Position numbers and translations under genes: made by a program
Notes under the pieces: model-generated
Seen by the model: the letters and a program-made list of their open reading frames with translations, nothing else
Databases searched by the model: none
What the model was told of the DNA's origin: nothing
In this document: positions 17,907-26,164 of the stretch, piece after piece
How positions within the stretch are numbered: the first letter of the stretch is position 1
How the letters are laid out: every line of letters begins with the position of its first letter
Source: Allobosea vaviloviae
GTDB taxonomy: Bacteria > Pseudomonadota > Alphaproteobacteria > Rhizobiales > Beijerinckiaceae
Length of the DNA stretch: 64,000 nt
Direction of reading: 5' to 3'
NCBI RefSeq assembly: GCF_001298265.1
Contig: NZ_LGSZ01000031.1
Coordinates: forward strand, 62,001 to 126,000

Positions 17907-18848
17907 ATGACCAGCATCGCCATCGTCGGTTCGGGCCTGATCGGCCGCGCCTGGGCCACCGTTTTCGCCAGCCATGGCTGTTCCGTCGCGCTGCATGACG
18001 TCGTGCCCGGCGCGGCTGAGGCGGCGCGCGCCCATATCGGCACCAATCTCGAGGAACTCGCGGGCCATGGGCTGGTCGAGAATCCCAAGGGATCGCTCGC
18101 CCGGATCCGCGTCGCCCGCGACCTCGCCGACGTGCTGACCGGCGCCGATCTCGTGCAGGAAAACGGGCCGGAAACCGTCGCGGCCAAGCAGCAGCTCTTC
18201 GCCGAGATGGACGCGCTCTGTCCGCCCTCGACCATCCTGGCGTCCTCGACCTCCTTCATCATGGCCTCGGTGTTCAGCGAGACGCTGGCGGGCCGGGCGC
18301 GCTGCCTCGTGGCGCACCCTGTCAACCCGCCCCATCTCGTGCCGATCGTCGAGCTCGCGCCGGCGCCCTGGACCGACCCGGCGGTGGTCGAGCGGGCCAA
18401 GGCGATCTACGAGCAGGCCGGCCAGGTGCCGATCGTGCTGCGCAAGGAAAAGCCCGGCTTCGTTCTGAACCGCCTTCAGGCCGTGCTGCTGGCCGAGGCC
18501 TTCCGCATCGTTGGCGAAGGCGTCGCCAGCGCGGAGGATGTCGACAAGACGATCCGCGATGGCTTGGGCCTGCGCTGGTCCTTCATGGGCCCGTTCGAGA
18601 CGATCGAGCTGAATGCGCCCGGCGGCATCCCCGATTACTGCGCGCGCTATTCCGCCTCGCTCGATGCGATGGTGAGGTCATCCGAAGGGCTCGGCAATCC
18701 TTTCGACGCCGCGACGGTCGAGACCGTGATGAGCGAATGGCGCGGCGCGCAGTCGCCGGACCGGGTGAAGCGCCTCAGCGACTGGCGCGACACGCGGCTG
18801 GCGGCGCTGCAGGCCCACAAGCGCGGCTCGCAGCGCAAGCCGGGATGA
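17907..18848 (+). CDS. 3-hydroxyacyl-CoA dehydrogenase-like NAD-dependent hydroxy acid dehydrogenase (lambda-crystallin/L-gulonate dehydrogenase type)
   Basis: 313 residues from the ATG at 17907. The Rossmann motif is IAIVGSGLIGRAWATVFASH, followed by an acidic residue after strand 2 (LHDVV), so NAD is expected. QENGPE, SSTSFIM and the catalytic histidine in LVAHPVNPPHLVPIVELAP are all present. The C-terminal helical dimerisation domain contains FVLNRLQAVLLAEAFRI and GLGLRWSFMGPFE. It is soluble and cytoplasmic. It lies directly ahead of a beta-keto acid cleavage enzyme, so it probably oxidises a beta-hydroxy acid to the keto acid that enzyme uses. The precise substrate is unknown. Confidence 0.88.
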   Translation: MTSIAIVGSGLIGRAWATVFASHGCSVALHDVVPGAAEAARAHIGTNLEELAGHGLVENPKGSLARIRVARDLADVLTGADLVQENGPETVAAKQQLFAEMDALCPPSTILASSTSFIMASVFSETLAGRARCLVAHPVNPPHLVPIVELAPAPWTDPAVVERAKAIYEQAGQVPIVLRKEKPGFVLNRLQAVLLAEAFRIVGEGVASAEDVDKTIRDGLGLRWSFMGPFETIELNAPGGIPDYCARYSASLDAMVRSSEGLGNPFDAATVETVMSEWRGAQSPDRVKRLSDWRDTRLAALQAHKRGSQRKPG

Positions 18849-18858
18849 AAAGCCTCAG

Positions 18859-18943
18859 CCGTCATTGCGAGCACAGCGAAGCAATCCAGGGGCGGCCGCG
18901 CTCGACGTCCTCCTGGATTGCTTCGCTGCGCTCGCAATGACGG
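18859..18943. repeat. Palindromic intergenic repeat, type B
   Basis: CCGTCATTGCGAGCACAGCG… is mirrored by …CGCTCGCAATGACGG. Two arms of about 31 bp (ending CAATCCAGG / CCTGGATTG) are almost perfectly complementary around a central GC-rich spacer. This GTCATTGCGAGC-type palindrome resembles intergenic repeats widespread in alphaproteobacteria. It lies between the dehydrogenase and the cleavage enzyme. Confidence 0.75.
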
Positions 18944-18987
18944 ACCCGTTCCAGACCCTGACCCGAACGTCACGAAGGACGCCCAGC

Positions 18988-19920
18988 ATGGCCAAGAACC
19001 GCAAAGTCATCATCACCTGCGCGGTCACCGGCGCAATCCATACGCCGTCGATGTCGCCTCACCTGCCCGTAACGTCGGACGAGATCATCGATGCGGCGGT
19101 CGGCGCGGCCGAGGCCGGTGCCGCCCTCGTCCATGTCCATGCCCGCAATCCCGTGACCGGCCAGCCCGACCAGTCGCCCGAGGCCTTCGAGCCCTTCCTG
19201 AAGGTGATCAAGCAGCGCTCGAACTGCGTCATCAACATCACCACCGGCGGCGCCCCCACCATGGGTGTCGAGGAGCGGCTGGGCCCCTGCGCGCATTTCA
19301 AGCCGGAGGTCGCCTCGCTCAACATGGGCTCGATGAATTTCGGGCTCTACCCGATGCTGGCCCGCTTCAAGGACTTCAAGCACGACTGGGAGAAGCCCTA
19401 TCTCGAAGGCTCGAAGGACCGGATCTTCAAGAACACCTTCCAGGACATCGAGAACATCCTCACCACCTGCGCAGAGAATGGTACCCGCTTCGAGATCGAG
19501 TGCTACGACATCGGCCATCTCTACACGCTGGCGCATTTCGTCGATCGCGGGCTGGTGAAGCCGCCCTTCTTCGTCCAGTCGGTCTTCGGCATCCTCGGCG
19601 GCATCGGCCCGCACCCCGAAGACGTCATCCACATGAAGCGCACGGCCGACAGGCTGTTCGGCGATGCCTATCAGTGGTCGGTGCTCGGAGCCGGCCGGCA
19701 CCAGCTGCCGATCGCCGCCATGGCGGTGTCGATGGGTGGCAATCTGCGCGTCGGGCTGGAAGACTCGCTCTGGCTCGGGCCGGGACAGTTCGCCAAGTCG
19801 AACGCCGATCAGGTCCGCGCGGCGCGGATGATCATCGAGGGGCTGGGGCTGGAGGTCGCGACGCCAGAGGACGCCCGCGAGGTCCTTCAGCTGAAGGGCG
19901 CCGACAAGGTCAATTTCTAG
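18988..19920 (+). CDS. Beta-keto acid cleavage enzyme (BKACE, DUF849)
   Basis: 310 residues from the ATG starting MAKNRKVIITCAVTGA. BKACE proteins are Zn-dependent TIM barrels that condense a beta-keto acid with acetyl-CoA and release acetoacetate plus a new acyl-CoA. Family landmarks are TCAVTGAIHTPSMSPHLPVT, the zinc-site LVHVHARNP (HVH), INITTGG, LNMGSMNFG, and GAGRHQLPIAAMAVSMGGN with a conserved glutamate in GLEDSLWL. Paired with the upstream dehydrogenase and fed by a LIV-type importer, it suggests growth on a beta-hydroxy acid. Substrate subclass was not assigned. Confidence 0.92.
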   Translation: MAKNRKVIITCAVTGAIHTPSMSPHLPVTSDEIIDAAVGAAEAGAALVHVHARNPVTGQPDQSPEAFEPFLKVIKQRSNCVINITTGGAPTMGVEERLGPCAHFKPEVASLNMGSMNFGLYPMLARFKDFKHDWEKPYLEGSKDRIFKNTFQDIENILTTCAENGTRFEIECYDIGHLYTLAHFVDRGLVKPPFFVQSVFGILGGIGPHPEDVIHMKRTADRLFGDAYQWSVLGAGRHQLPIAAMAVSMGGNLRVGLEDSLWLGPGQFAKSNADQVRAARMIIEGLGLEVATPEDAREVLQLKGADKVNF

Positions 19921-19940
19921 GGCGCCCAGCCTCACTCCAA

Positions 19941-20034
19941 CGTCATGGTCGGGCTTGTCCCGACCATTCACGCCTTCGGTGATCGAGGGCGTTGTTCAAG
20001 ACGTGGATGCTCGCCACACGAGCGAGCATGACGG
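19941..20034. terminator. Type C repeat with two stem-loops between convergent genes
   Basis: The region starts CGTCATGG and ends CATGACGG. ATGGTCGGG-CTTGT-CCCGACCAT (19945-19967) is a perfect 9-bp stem. A second stem, ATGCTCGC with GCGAGCAT (20007-20029), has a 7-base loop. The element fills almost all of the gap between the converging BKACE and GMC genes, so it could end transcription from both sides. No T-tract is obvious. Confidence 0.5.
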
Positions 20035-20040
20035 CAGGCG

Positions 20041-21651
20041 CTACAGGCTGTCCCGCCGGATCAGGTCGGCGGCTTTCTCCGCGATCACCAGGACCGCCGC
20101 CTGCGTGTTGCCGGAGACCACTGCCGGCATGACGGAGGCGTCGGCGATGCGCAGACCATCGACTCCATGGACACGCAGTTGCGGATCGACCACCGCGCCC
20201 GGCCCCTGCCCCATCCGGGCGGTGCCGCAGGCGTGATAGATCGTCTGGCCGTTGTCGCGGGCGAAGGCGAGCCAATCCGCATCGCTGTCGCATGTCGGGC
20301 CAGGTGCCATCTCATAAGCGCGATAGGCATCCATCGCTGGCTGGCCGACGATGGCGCGGGCGATCTTCATGCCGTCGATCATGCAGTGCTGGTCGGTGGC
20401 GGTTGCGAGGAAATTCGGGCGGATCGCGGGAGGCGTATCGGCGTCGGGCGCGCGGGCATGGATGGTGCCGCGCGATTCCGGCCGCAATTGCGTCACGCCG
20501 ATGGTCATGCCGGGTTCACGGTCGAGCCTGCGCTCGGCGGCGTTGGCGTAGCTCGCATGCATGAAGAAGTACTGGATGTCGGGCCCCTCGATCTCCGGCC
20601 TTGTCCGCACGAAGCCATGCGCCAGTCCGGTGCCGAGTGTCAGGATGCCCTTCCGCGTCAGGAAATACTGCGCCACAGCAGCCGCCAGCCGCCAGCCGCG
20701 TGTCGTCTCGTTCAGCGTCACCGGCAGCTTCACGCGCCAGTTCATGCGCGTGCAGAAATGATCGCTGTAGTTGGCGCCGACGCCCGCCAGCTCATGCCGC
20801 AGCGGCAGGCCCGCCGCGGCCAGCACCGCCGGGTCGCCGATGCCCGACAATTCCATGAGATGTGGCGTCTGGATCGCACCGGCCGTCAGAACGACGCTGT
20901 GGCGGGCAGCGGCCTGCCGCTCGACGCCGTCGATGCGGTAGGTGACGCCCGAGGCGCGGGGCCCGTCGAGAGCGATGCGCAGGACATGCGCGCCGGTCAG
21001 GACGCGCAGATTGGGACGGTTGCGAACCGGCGCCAGATAGGCATCGGCGGCGCTGACCCGCCGGCCATGGCGCTGGTTGACCTGATAGTAGCCGAAACCA
21101 TCCTGCACCACGCCATTATAGTCGCCGTTGCGCGGGTAGCCCGCCTGCCCGGCCGCTGCGATGAAGGCCTCGGCGACCTCCGGCCGCTCCTTGACGTCAG
21201 TCACCGGAAAGGGGCCGTCGCGGCCGCGCGTCGCGTCGCCCTGCCCGTCATAGGCTTCGAGCTTGCGGAAATAGGGCAGCACGTCGGCAAAACTCCAGCC
21301 GGTGCAGCCAGCCTGAGCCCAGCCGTCGAAATCCTGGGCCTGGCCACGGACATAGATCATGCCGTTGATCAGCGTCGAGCCGCCCAATCCCTTGCCGCGC
21401 GGGATGGCGATCGCGCGATTGCGGGTGTTCTCCTCCGGCTCCGTCTGGAAGCGCCAGTTGAACTCCGGATTGACCAGGAGCTTGCTGAAGCCCGCAGGGA
21501 TCGGAATCCAGAAGCCCTTGCCCTCGCCGCCCGCCTCCAGCACCAGCACGCTGCGGCGGCCGTCCTCGCTGAGGCGGTTGGCGAGCACGCAGCCGGCCGT
21601 GCCGCCGCCGACGATGATGTAGTCGTAAGCTTCGCTGGTAGGCGTCGTCAT
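20041..21651 (-). CDS. GMC family FAD-dependent oxidoreductase (choline dehydrogenase-like)
   Basis: 536 residues. The N-terminal FAD motif is YIIVGGGTAGCVLANRLSED. The GMC signature GKGLGGSTLINGMIYVRG lies near residue 85, and VLTAGAIQTPHLMELSGIGD is the second signature. The C-terminal active site has the His in IYHACGTARMG and the Asn in VVSGNTQA, the usual His-Asn pair. Members oxidise alcohols to aldehydes or ketones. It is the last gene of the minus-strand operon and overlaps the E1 gene by 4 bp (ATGA). The alcohol is unknown. Confidence 0.92.
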   Translation of the reverse strand: MTTPTSEAYDYIIVGGGTAGCVLANRLSEDGRRSVLVLEAGGEGKGFWIPIPAGFSKLLVNPEFNWRFQTEPEENTRNRAIAIPRGKGLGGSTLINGMIYVRGQAQDFDGWAQAGCTGWSFADVLPYFRKLEAYDGQGDATRGRDGPFPVTDVKERPEVAEAFIAAAGQAGYPRNGDYNGVVQDGFGYYQVNQRHGRRVSAADAYLAPVRNRPNLRVLTGAHVLRIALDGPRASGVTYRIDGVERQAAARHSVVLTAGAIQTPHLMELSGIGDPAVLAAAGLPLRHELAGVGANYSDHFCTRMNWRVKLPVTLNETTRGWRLAAAVAQYFLTRKGILTLGTGLAHGFVRTRPEIEGPDIQYFFMHASYANAAERRLDREPGMTIGVTQLRPESRGTIHARAPDADTPPAIRPNFLATATDQHCMIDGMKIARAIVGQPAMDAYRAYEMAPGPTCDSDADWLAFARDNGQTIYHACGTARMGQGPGAVVDPQLRVHGVDGLRIADASVMPAVVSGNTQAAVLVIAEKAADLIRRDSL

Positions 21652-23825
21652 GCAGCCGCCCCGGCAAGCGGCGTGCCGCGCTCGGCCATCACCCTGGCGA
21701 TTCCAGCCATGACCTCCTCGCGCCCGGCAAAGGCGGCGCGTTCGAGCACCTTGGAGATCGTCGGCGAGGCCTCGCGGCCGTGGACGCGCTGCACAGGCTG
21801 GTCGAGCCAGTCGAACAGGCGGCGGTGCAGTTCGTCGGCCAACATCGCCCCATAGGAGGTGCCGCGCGCGCCCTGCTCGACGATCAGGACATTATGCGTC
21901 TTGCGCACGCTGGCACCGATCGCCTCCCAGTCGAGCGATGCGCGGTCGAGCGTGCGCAGATCGACGATTTCCGCGTCGACGCCGAGCGCCTCGACGGCCT
22001 CCAGGCTGCGATGGACCATGGCCGAATAGGTCAGGATGGTGAGGTCGCGGCCCTCGCGGACAATCCGTGCCTTGCCCAGCGGGATGGTGAAGTCGAGATC
22101 CGCGGCCGGGATCAGACCGTTCATCTGGTAGAGATCGACATGCTCGATCACCAGCACGGGATCGCTGCCCTTCAGCGCCGCATTCATCAAGCCGATATAG
22201 TCCTGTGGGGTCGAGGGCGCGACGATGCGCCAGCCCGGCGCCGTCGCGAAGACGCCGGCAGGGTCGAGCGAATGCTGCGAGCCATAGCCCGTGCCCATCG
22301 CGATCTTGCTGCGCAGAACGAGGGGTACGTCGGTGGTGCCGCCGAACATGTGTCGAGCCTTGCCGATCTGGTTGAAGACCTGGTCGGCAGCGACCCACAT
22401 GAAGTCGGGATACATGAACTCGATGATCGGTCGGTAGCGCCCGTCCATGGCAAGCCCGCCGGCGAGGCCGGTGAAGGCGTTCTCGCTGATCGGCGTGCCG
22501 AGCACGCGGCCGGGGAATGCAGCCGCCAGTCCGCGCGTGGCGCCATTCGTGCCGCCCTTCAGGCGGTGGATGTCCTCGCCCATGATGACGATGGACGGGT
22601 CGGTCTCCATCCGGCGATGCAGCACGTCGGCGATGGCATCGACGAACTTGCGCTCGACCGTCGGGCCGGTCGGCGGGCCTTTCGATGACAGAGCCGGCAA
22701 TTCGCCGCGCAGGCCGACATCGACGAAGGCGGTGTCGGGCCAGAGGTCGGGGCGGATGCGGCGGCGGTTACCATCCGGCTCCAGCAATCGCCCGGCGATG
22801 TCCTTCATCAGGGCGACGCAGCGCTCGCGCAGATCGGCGACGGCACCGTCATCGATCAGTCCCAGCGCCGTCATCTCGGTCGCGACACGCGCCAGCGGAT
22901 CGCGGGCGCGCCAGGCGGTTTCCTCGTCCTTGGAGCGGTAACCAAAGGCGGAGCCGGGCAGCGGCCCGTTCTGGTGGAAATAGCGGTAGACTTCGAGTTC
23001 GATCAGGGCCGGCCCCTTGCCGGCGCGCAGCAGCGAGGTGGCTTCCTGCGTCGCCAGATGCACGGCGAGCGGGTCCATGCCGTCGACGCGCCAGGCGGGG
23101 ATGCCGAAACCCGGCCCGCGACCGGATAGGCGCGCCTCGCAGGTCGCCTCGTCGACATGGGTGGCAACCGCGTAGAGGTTGTTCTCGACGACAAAGAGCA
23201 GCGGCAGGGCCCAGGCGGCGGCGAGGTTCATCGTCTCCAGCGTCGAGCCGATATTGATCGCGCCGTCGCCGAAATAGGTCACCGCGATATCGCCTGTGCC
23301 GGCGAGCTTGTGGGCCATGGCGGCGCCGGCCGCCAGCGGCACGCCGCCGCCCACGATGGCATTGGTGCCGAGCGCCCCCGCCTCGATCCAGCGCAGATGC
23401 ATTGAGCCACCGCGGCCATGGCCGAAGCCGGGCTCGAGCCCGAGGATCTCCGCCAGGCTCCGGTGCAGCATGCCTTCGACGGGCGCGGCCAAATCGGCGA
23501 CGGGATCGAGCGTCGGCGCGAGATAAGACAAAGTCTTGGCGAGGAACTGGTGATGGCCGCGATGCGAGCCGTTGACCTGGTCGGAGGCGCGCAGGCCGAT
23601 CACGGAGCCGACGGCGCCGCCCTCCTGCCCGATCGAGGAATGGGCCGGGCCATGGACCAGCCCCTCTCCGGCGAGTTCGAGCACGCTCTCCTCGAAGGCG
23701 CGGATCAGGTGGAGCTGCGTCAGCATGCTGCCGAGCAGCGCCGGATCGGCAGCCTTCCAGTCGGCGGGGGTGGAGCGCAGCGCCGTCCAGGGCGCCTGCG
23801 CGTGGAGCTTTTCGCGGACGGGCAT
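21648..23825 (-). CDS. Thiamine-diphosphate-dependent dehydrogenase E1, alpha and beta subunits fused
   Basis: 725 residues from the ATG at 23825, preceded by GGAGGAG; a GTG two codons earlier is less well placed. Residues about 1-350 are E1-alpha, with the TPP motif GDGAINIG…VVENNLYAVATHV. Residues about 375-725 are E1-beta, with VIMGEDIHRLKGGTNGAT and ISENAFTGLAGGLAMDGRYRPI. E1 proteins decarboxylate 2-oxo acids and normally pass the acyl group to an E2 lipoyl protein. No E2 or E3 gene is in this operon or anywhere in the window. Its partner may be elsewhere, or it may act alone. Acetoin-, pyruvate- or branched-chain-type substrates are all possible. Confidence 0.92.
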   Translation of the reverse strand: MPVREKLHAQAPWTALRSTPADWKAADPALLGSMLTQLHLIRAFEESVLELAGEGLVHGPAHSSIGQEGGAVGSVIGLRASDQVNGSHRGHHQFLAKTLSYLAPTLDPVADLAAPVEGMLHRSLAEILGLEPGFGHGRGGSMHLRWIEAGALGTNAIVGGGVPLAAGAAMAHKLAGTGDIAVTYFGDGAINIGSTLETMNLAAAWALPLLFVVENNLYAVATHVDEATCEARLSGRGPGFGIPAWRVDGMDPLAVHLATQEATSLLRAGKGPALIELEVYRYFHQNGPLPGSAFGYRSKDEETAWRARDPLARVATEMTALGLIDDGAVADLRERCVALMKDIAGRLLEPDGNRRRIRPDLWPDTAFVDVGLRGELPALSSKGPPTGPTVERKFVDAIADVLHRRMETDPSIVIMGEDIHRLKGGTNGATRGLAAAFPGRVLGTPISENAFTGLAGGLAMDGRYRPIIEFMYPDFMWVAADQVFNQIGKARHMFGGTTDVPLVLRSKIAMGTGYGSQHSLDPAGVFATAPGWRIVAPSTPQDYIGLMNAALKGSDPVLVIEHVDLYQMNGLIPAADLDFTIPLGKARIVREGRDLTILTYSAMVHRSLEAVEALGVDAEIVDLRTLDRASLDWEAIGASVRKTHNVLIVEQGARGTSYGAMLADELHRRLFDWLDQPVQRVHGREASPTISKVLERAAFAGREEVMAGIARVMAERGTPLAGAAA

Positions 23826-23849
23826 CAGCACCCTCCTCCGGATGCGGTC

Positions 23850-24626
23850 TCAGAGATAGCCATTGGCGCTCCAGCCTCCATCGACCCCGGCGACCTGCCC
23901 GGTGATCGCGCTCGCCTCGTCGCTCGCCATGAAGGCGGCGAGATCGGCGACCTCCCCGGTATCGATGAAACGGCCGATCGGCATCCGCGCGGTCAGGGCG
24001 TCGGCGTCGAGACGTCCGCGCGCGATCAGGTCGTCGAGGAAGGGGGTGCGGACATAGCCCGGCGCCAGCGCATTGACCCGAAGGCCATGGCGGGCCCATT
24101 CGAGTGCCAGCGCCTTGGCCATCATCGCGACGCCGCTCTTCGAGACGCAGTAGCCGATGCGCTCGGGCGCGGCGACGACGCCATACATCGACGCCATCAG
24201 CAGGATCACGCCGCGCCGGCGCGGGGCCATGCGGCGCCCCGCGGCCTGCGCGGTCAGAAAGACGCCGTCGAGATTGACGGCCATCACCCGGCGCCAATCG
24301 GCGAAGCTCAGTTCCAGCGTCGGGCTGTTCTGCGAGATTCCGGCATTGGCGACGACGATGTCGAGCGGACCGATCCCGGCCTCGGCCCGGTCGAAGGCCG
24401 CATCCACCGCGTCGGGATCGCAGACATCGCAGGCGATGAAGCCGGCGTTCTCGATCTCGGCCAGGGCGTCGGCAGCGGCCGCGTCGCGGTCGAGCACGAC
24501 CACCCGCGCGCCGCGCGCGGCGAAGCGCAGGGTCATGGCCAGCCCGAGGCCGGAGGCGCCGCCGGTGATGAGCGCGACCTTGCCGGCGAGATCGCGGTTG
24601 CGATCGGAAATCGGAGTGGCGCTCAT
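23850..24626 (-). CDS. SDR family oxidoreductase
   Basis: 258 residues from the ATG at 24626, which overlaps the AroE-like stop (ATGA). Classical SDR motifs: ITGGASGLGLAMTLRFAARG for the cofactor, an acidic residue in VVVLDRDAAAA (NAD preference), VANAGIS in place of NNAG, and the catalytic Ser in MASMYG with YCVSKSG. The C-terminus ends with the family motif GQVAGVDGGWSANGYL. It lies in the minus-strand operon between the AroE-like gene and E1, and probably oxidises an intermediate of the same route. Confidence 0.91.
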   Translation of the reverse strand: MSATPISDRNRDLAGKVALITGGASGLGLAMTLRFAARGARVVVLDRDAAAADALAEIENAGFIACDVCDPDAVDAAFDRAEAGIGPLDIVVANAGISQNSPTLELSFADWRRVMAVNLDGVFLTAQAAGRRMAPRRRGVILLMASMYGVVAAPERIGYCVSKSGVAMMAKALALEWARHGLRVNALAPGYVRTPFLDDLIARGRLDADALTARMPIGRFIDTGEVADLAAFMASDEASAITGQVAGVDGGWSANGYL

Positions 24627-25450
24627 CACGTCTTGCCCGGCGGGGTCTTGTCCGGTGACGTCATGCCCATGAAGTCGCCCATCATCTCGAGCTGGCATTC
24701 GAGCATCGGCAGCCCGTAATGGATGCTGCAGCCCCTGGCCTGGGCCGCCGCCAGCAGCGCGGTGACACGCGGCTGCATGATCACCTCGGCGACGATCTGC
24801 CCGGCGGTCAGGCGCGATGCGTCGAGCGGCAAAGGATCGCCCTCGGCGAGGCCGAGCGACGTGCCGTTGATGACGATATCGGGGGCAGCCGCGCCGGGCT
24901 CGTCGAGATCGACGGGAAGCGCGGGAAAGGCCTGTGACAACCGCCGCGCCAGATCCTCCGATTTCGCGCGGGTGCGGTTGGCGATCGAGAGGCCGGCGAC
25001 GCCCGCGTCTGCGAGCGCGAAGGCAACCGCATTGGCGGCGCCGCCCGCGCCCAGCAACAGGACGCGCCGGCCCTTCGGCTCGAAGCCCTCGCGGCGCATC
25101 CCCGCGACGAAGCCAAGCCCGTCGAGAATGTCGCCGACCAGCCGGCCATCGGCCTCGCGGCGGACACAGTTGACCGCGCCGACCAGCTGCGCCTGCCGCG
25201 AGACCTCGTCGCAAAGCGCGACGATCGCGGTCTTGTGGGGCACGGTGACGACGAAGCCGCCGAGCGTCTTCATGGCCTTGAGGCTTGCGACGACGGTGGC
25301 GAGCTCGCCCGCGCCGACATGGACCGGCACCATCACGCCGTCATGCCCGCGCGCGCGCATCAGCGCGTTCAGCTTCTGCGGCGTCTGCACATGGTGGACC
25401 GGGTCGGCGAGGATCGCATAGACGCGGGTGTGGCCGGAGATCTCCGTCAT
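24626..25450 (-). CDS. Shikimate/quinate dehydrogenase-like protein (AroE family) with altered substrate site
   Basis: 274 residues, the usual AroE length. The catalytic pair is retained: Lys73 in TVPHKTAIV and Asp110 in VGDILDGLGF. The NADP-loop GAGGAANAVAFAL, NRTRAK and GAVNC are also present. The carboxylate-binding SxSPxxHN motif of AroE reads VQTPQKLN (residues 21-28), so the first Ser is Val, the second Thr, and the His Leu. It is therefore unlikely to be the biosynthetic shikimate dehydrogenase. Its place in a catabolic, transporter-linked operon points to another cyclic or hydroxy-acid substrate. ATGA overlap with the SDR. Confidence 0.85.
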   Translation of the reverse strand: MTEISGHTRVYAILADPVHHVQTPQKLNALMRARGHDGVMVPVHVGAGELATVVASLKAMKTLGGFVVTVPHKTAIVALCDEVSRQAQLVGAVNCVRREADGRLVGDILDGLGFVAGMRREGFEPKGRRVLLLGAGGAANAVAFALADAGVAGLSIANRTRAKSEDLARRLSQAFPALPVDLDEPGAAAPDIVINGTSLGLAEGDPLPLDASRLTAGQIVAEVIMQPRVTALLAAAQARGCSIHYGLPMLECQLEMMGDFMGMTSPDKTPPGKT

Positions 25451-25459
25451 CGCTGCTAC

Positions 25460-26164
25460 CTAAATCCCGAGATAGGCGGTCTTGATGTGGGGATCGGCCA
25501 GCAGGCCGGCGCCGGTGTTCTCCATGGCGATGCGGCCGTTCTCGATGACATAGGCGCGCTGCGCGATCTTGAGCGCGTGGAAGGCCTTTTGCTCGACCAG
25601 CAGCACCGTCGTGCCCATCGCGCAGATGCGCTCGACGATGCCGAACATCTGCTGGACGATGATGGGCGCGAGGCCGAGTGACGGTTCGTCCAGCATCAGC
25701 AGGCGGGGCTTTGCCATCAGGCCGCGCGCGATCGCGACCATCTGCTGTTCGCCACCCGATAGTGAGCCGGCGAGCTGGTCGAGCCGCTCGCGGACGCGCG
25801 GGAAGATCTCCAGCACCTCCTCGAAGCGCGCGGCCGAGCCCTCGCGGGCATTGGCGTGGTAGCAACCCATCATGACGTTGTCCCGGACGGTCATGACCGG
25901 GAAGACCTGGCGCGCTTCGGGCACCATGACGAGGCCGCGCCCGACGATGTCGGCGGGAGTCGCGCCGGCGATCTGGTGGCCGTCGAACTCGATCGTGCCG
26001 GAGCCGGGCTTCACCAGGCCGGAGATCGCGCGCAGCAGCGTCGTCTTGCCGGCGCCGTTGGCGCCGATGATGGTGACGACCTCGCCCTTGCCGATCCGGA
26101 TCGAGACGTCCTGGAGGATCGTGGTGCGGCCATAGCCGGCCGTCAGCTCAGAGACCTTGAGCAT
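25460..26164 (-). CDS. Branched-chain amino acid-type ABC transporter ATP-binding protein LivF
   Basis: 234 residues, typical for LivF. Walker A is GANGAGKTTLLRAISGL, the signature is LSGGEQQMVAIARGLMAKPR, Walker B is LLMLDEPSLGLAP, and the switch His region is VLLVEQKAFHAL. In most LivF proteins this segment reads VEQN, so Lys replaces Asn. It overlaps the end of the LivM-LivG fusion gene by 17 bp, and ends 9 bp before the AroE-like gene, so importer and enzymes share an operon. Confidence 0.93.
   Translation of the reverse strand: MLKVSELTAGYGRTTILQDVSIRIGKGEVVTIIGANGAGKTTLLRAISGLVKPGSGTIEFDGHQIAGATPADIVGRGLVMVPEARQVFPVMTVRDNVMMGCYHANAREGSAARFEEVLEIFPRVRERLDQLAGSLSGGEQQMVAIARGLMAKPRLLMLDEPSLGLAPIIVQQMFGIVERICAMGTTVLLVEQKAFHALKIAQRAYVIENGRIAMENTGAGLLADPHIKTAYLGI

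Noticed and set aside
17907-19920. Assignment as the carnitine genes cdhA and cdhC
   Set aside because: The dehydrogenase resembles the lambda-crystallin/L-gulonate type more than carnitine dehydrogenase. The betainyl-CoA thioesterase is also missing, so the carnitine label is not supported.
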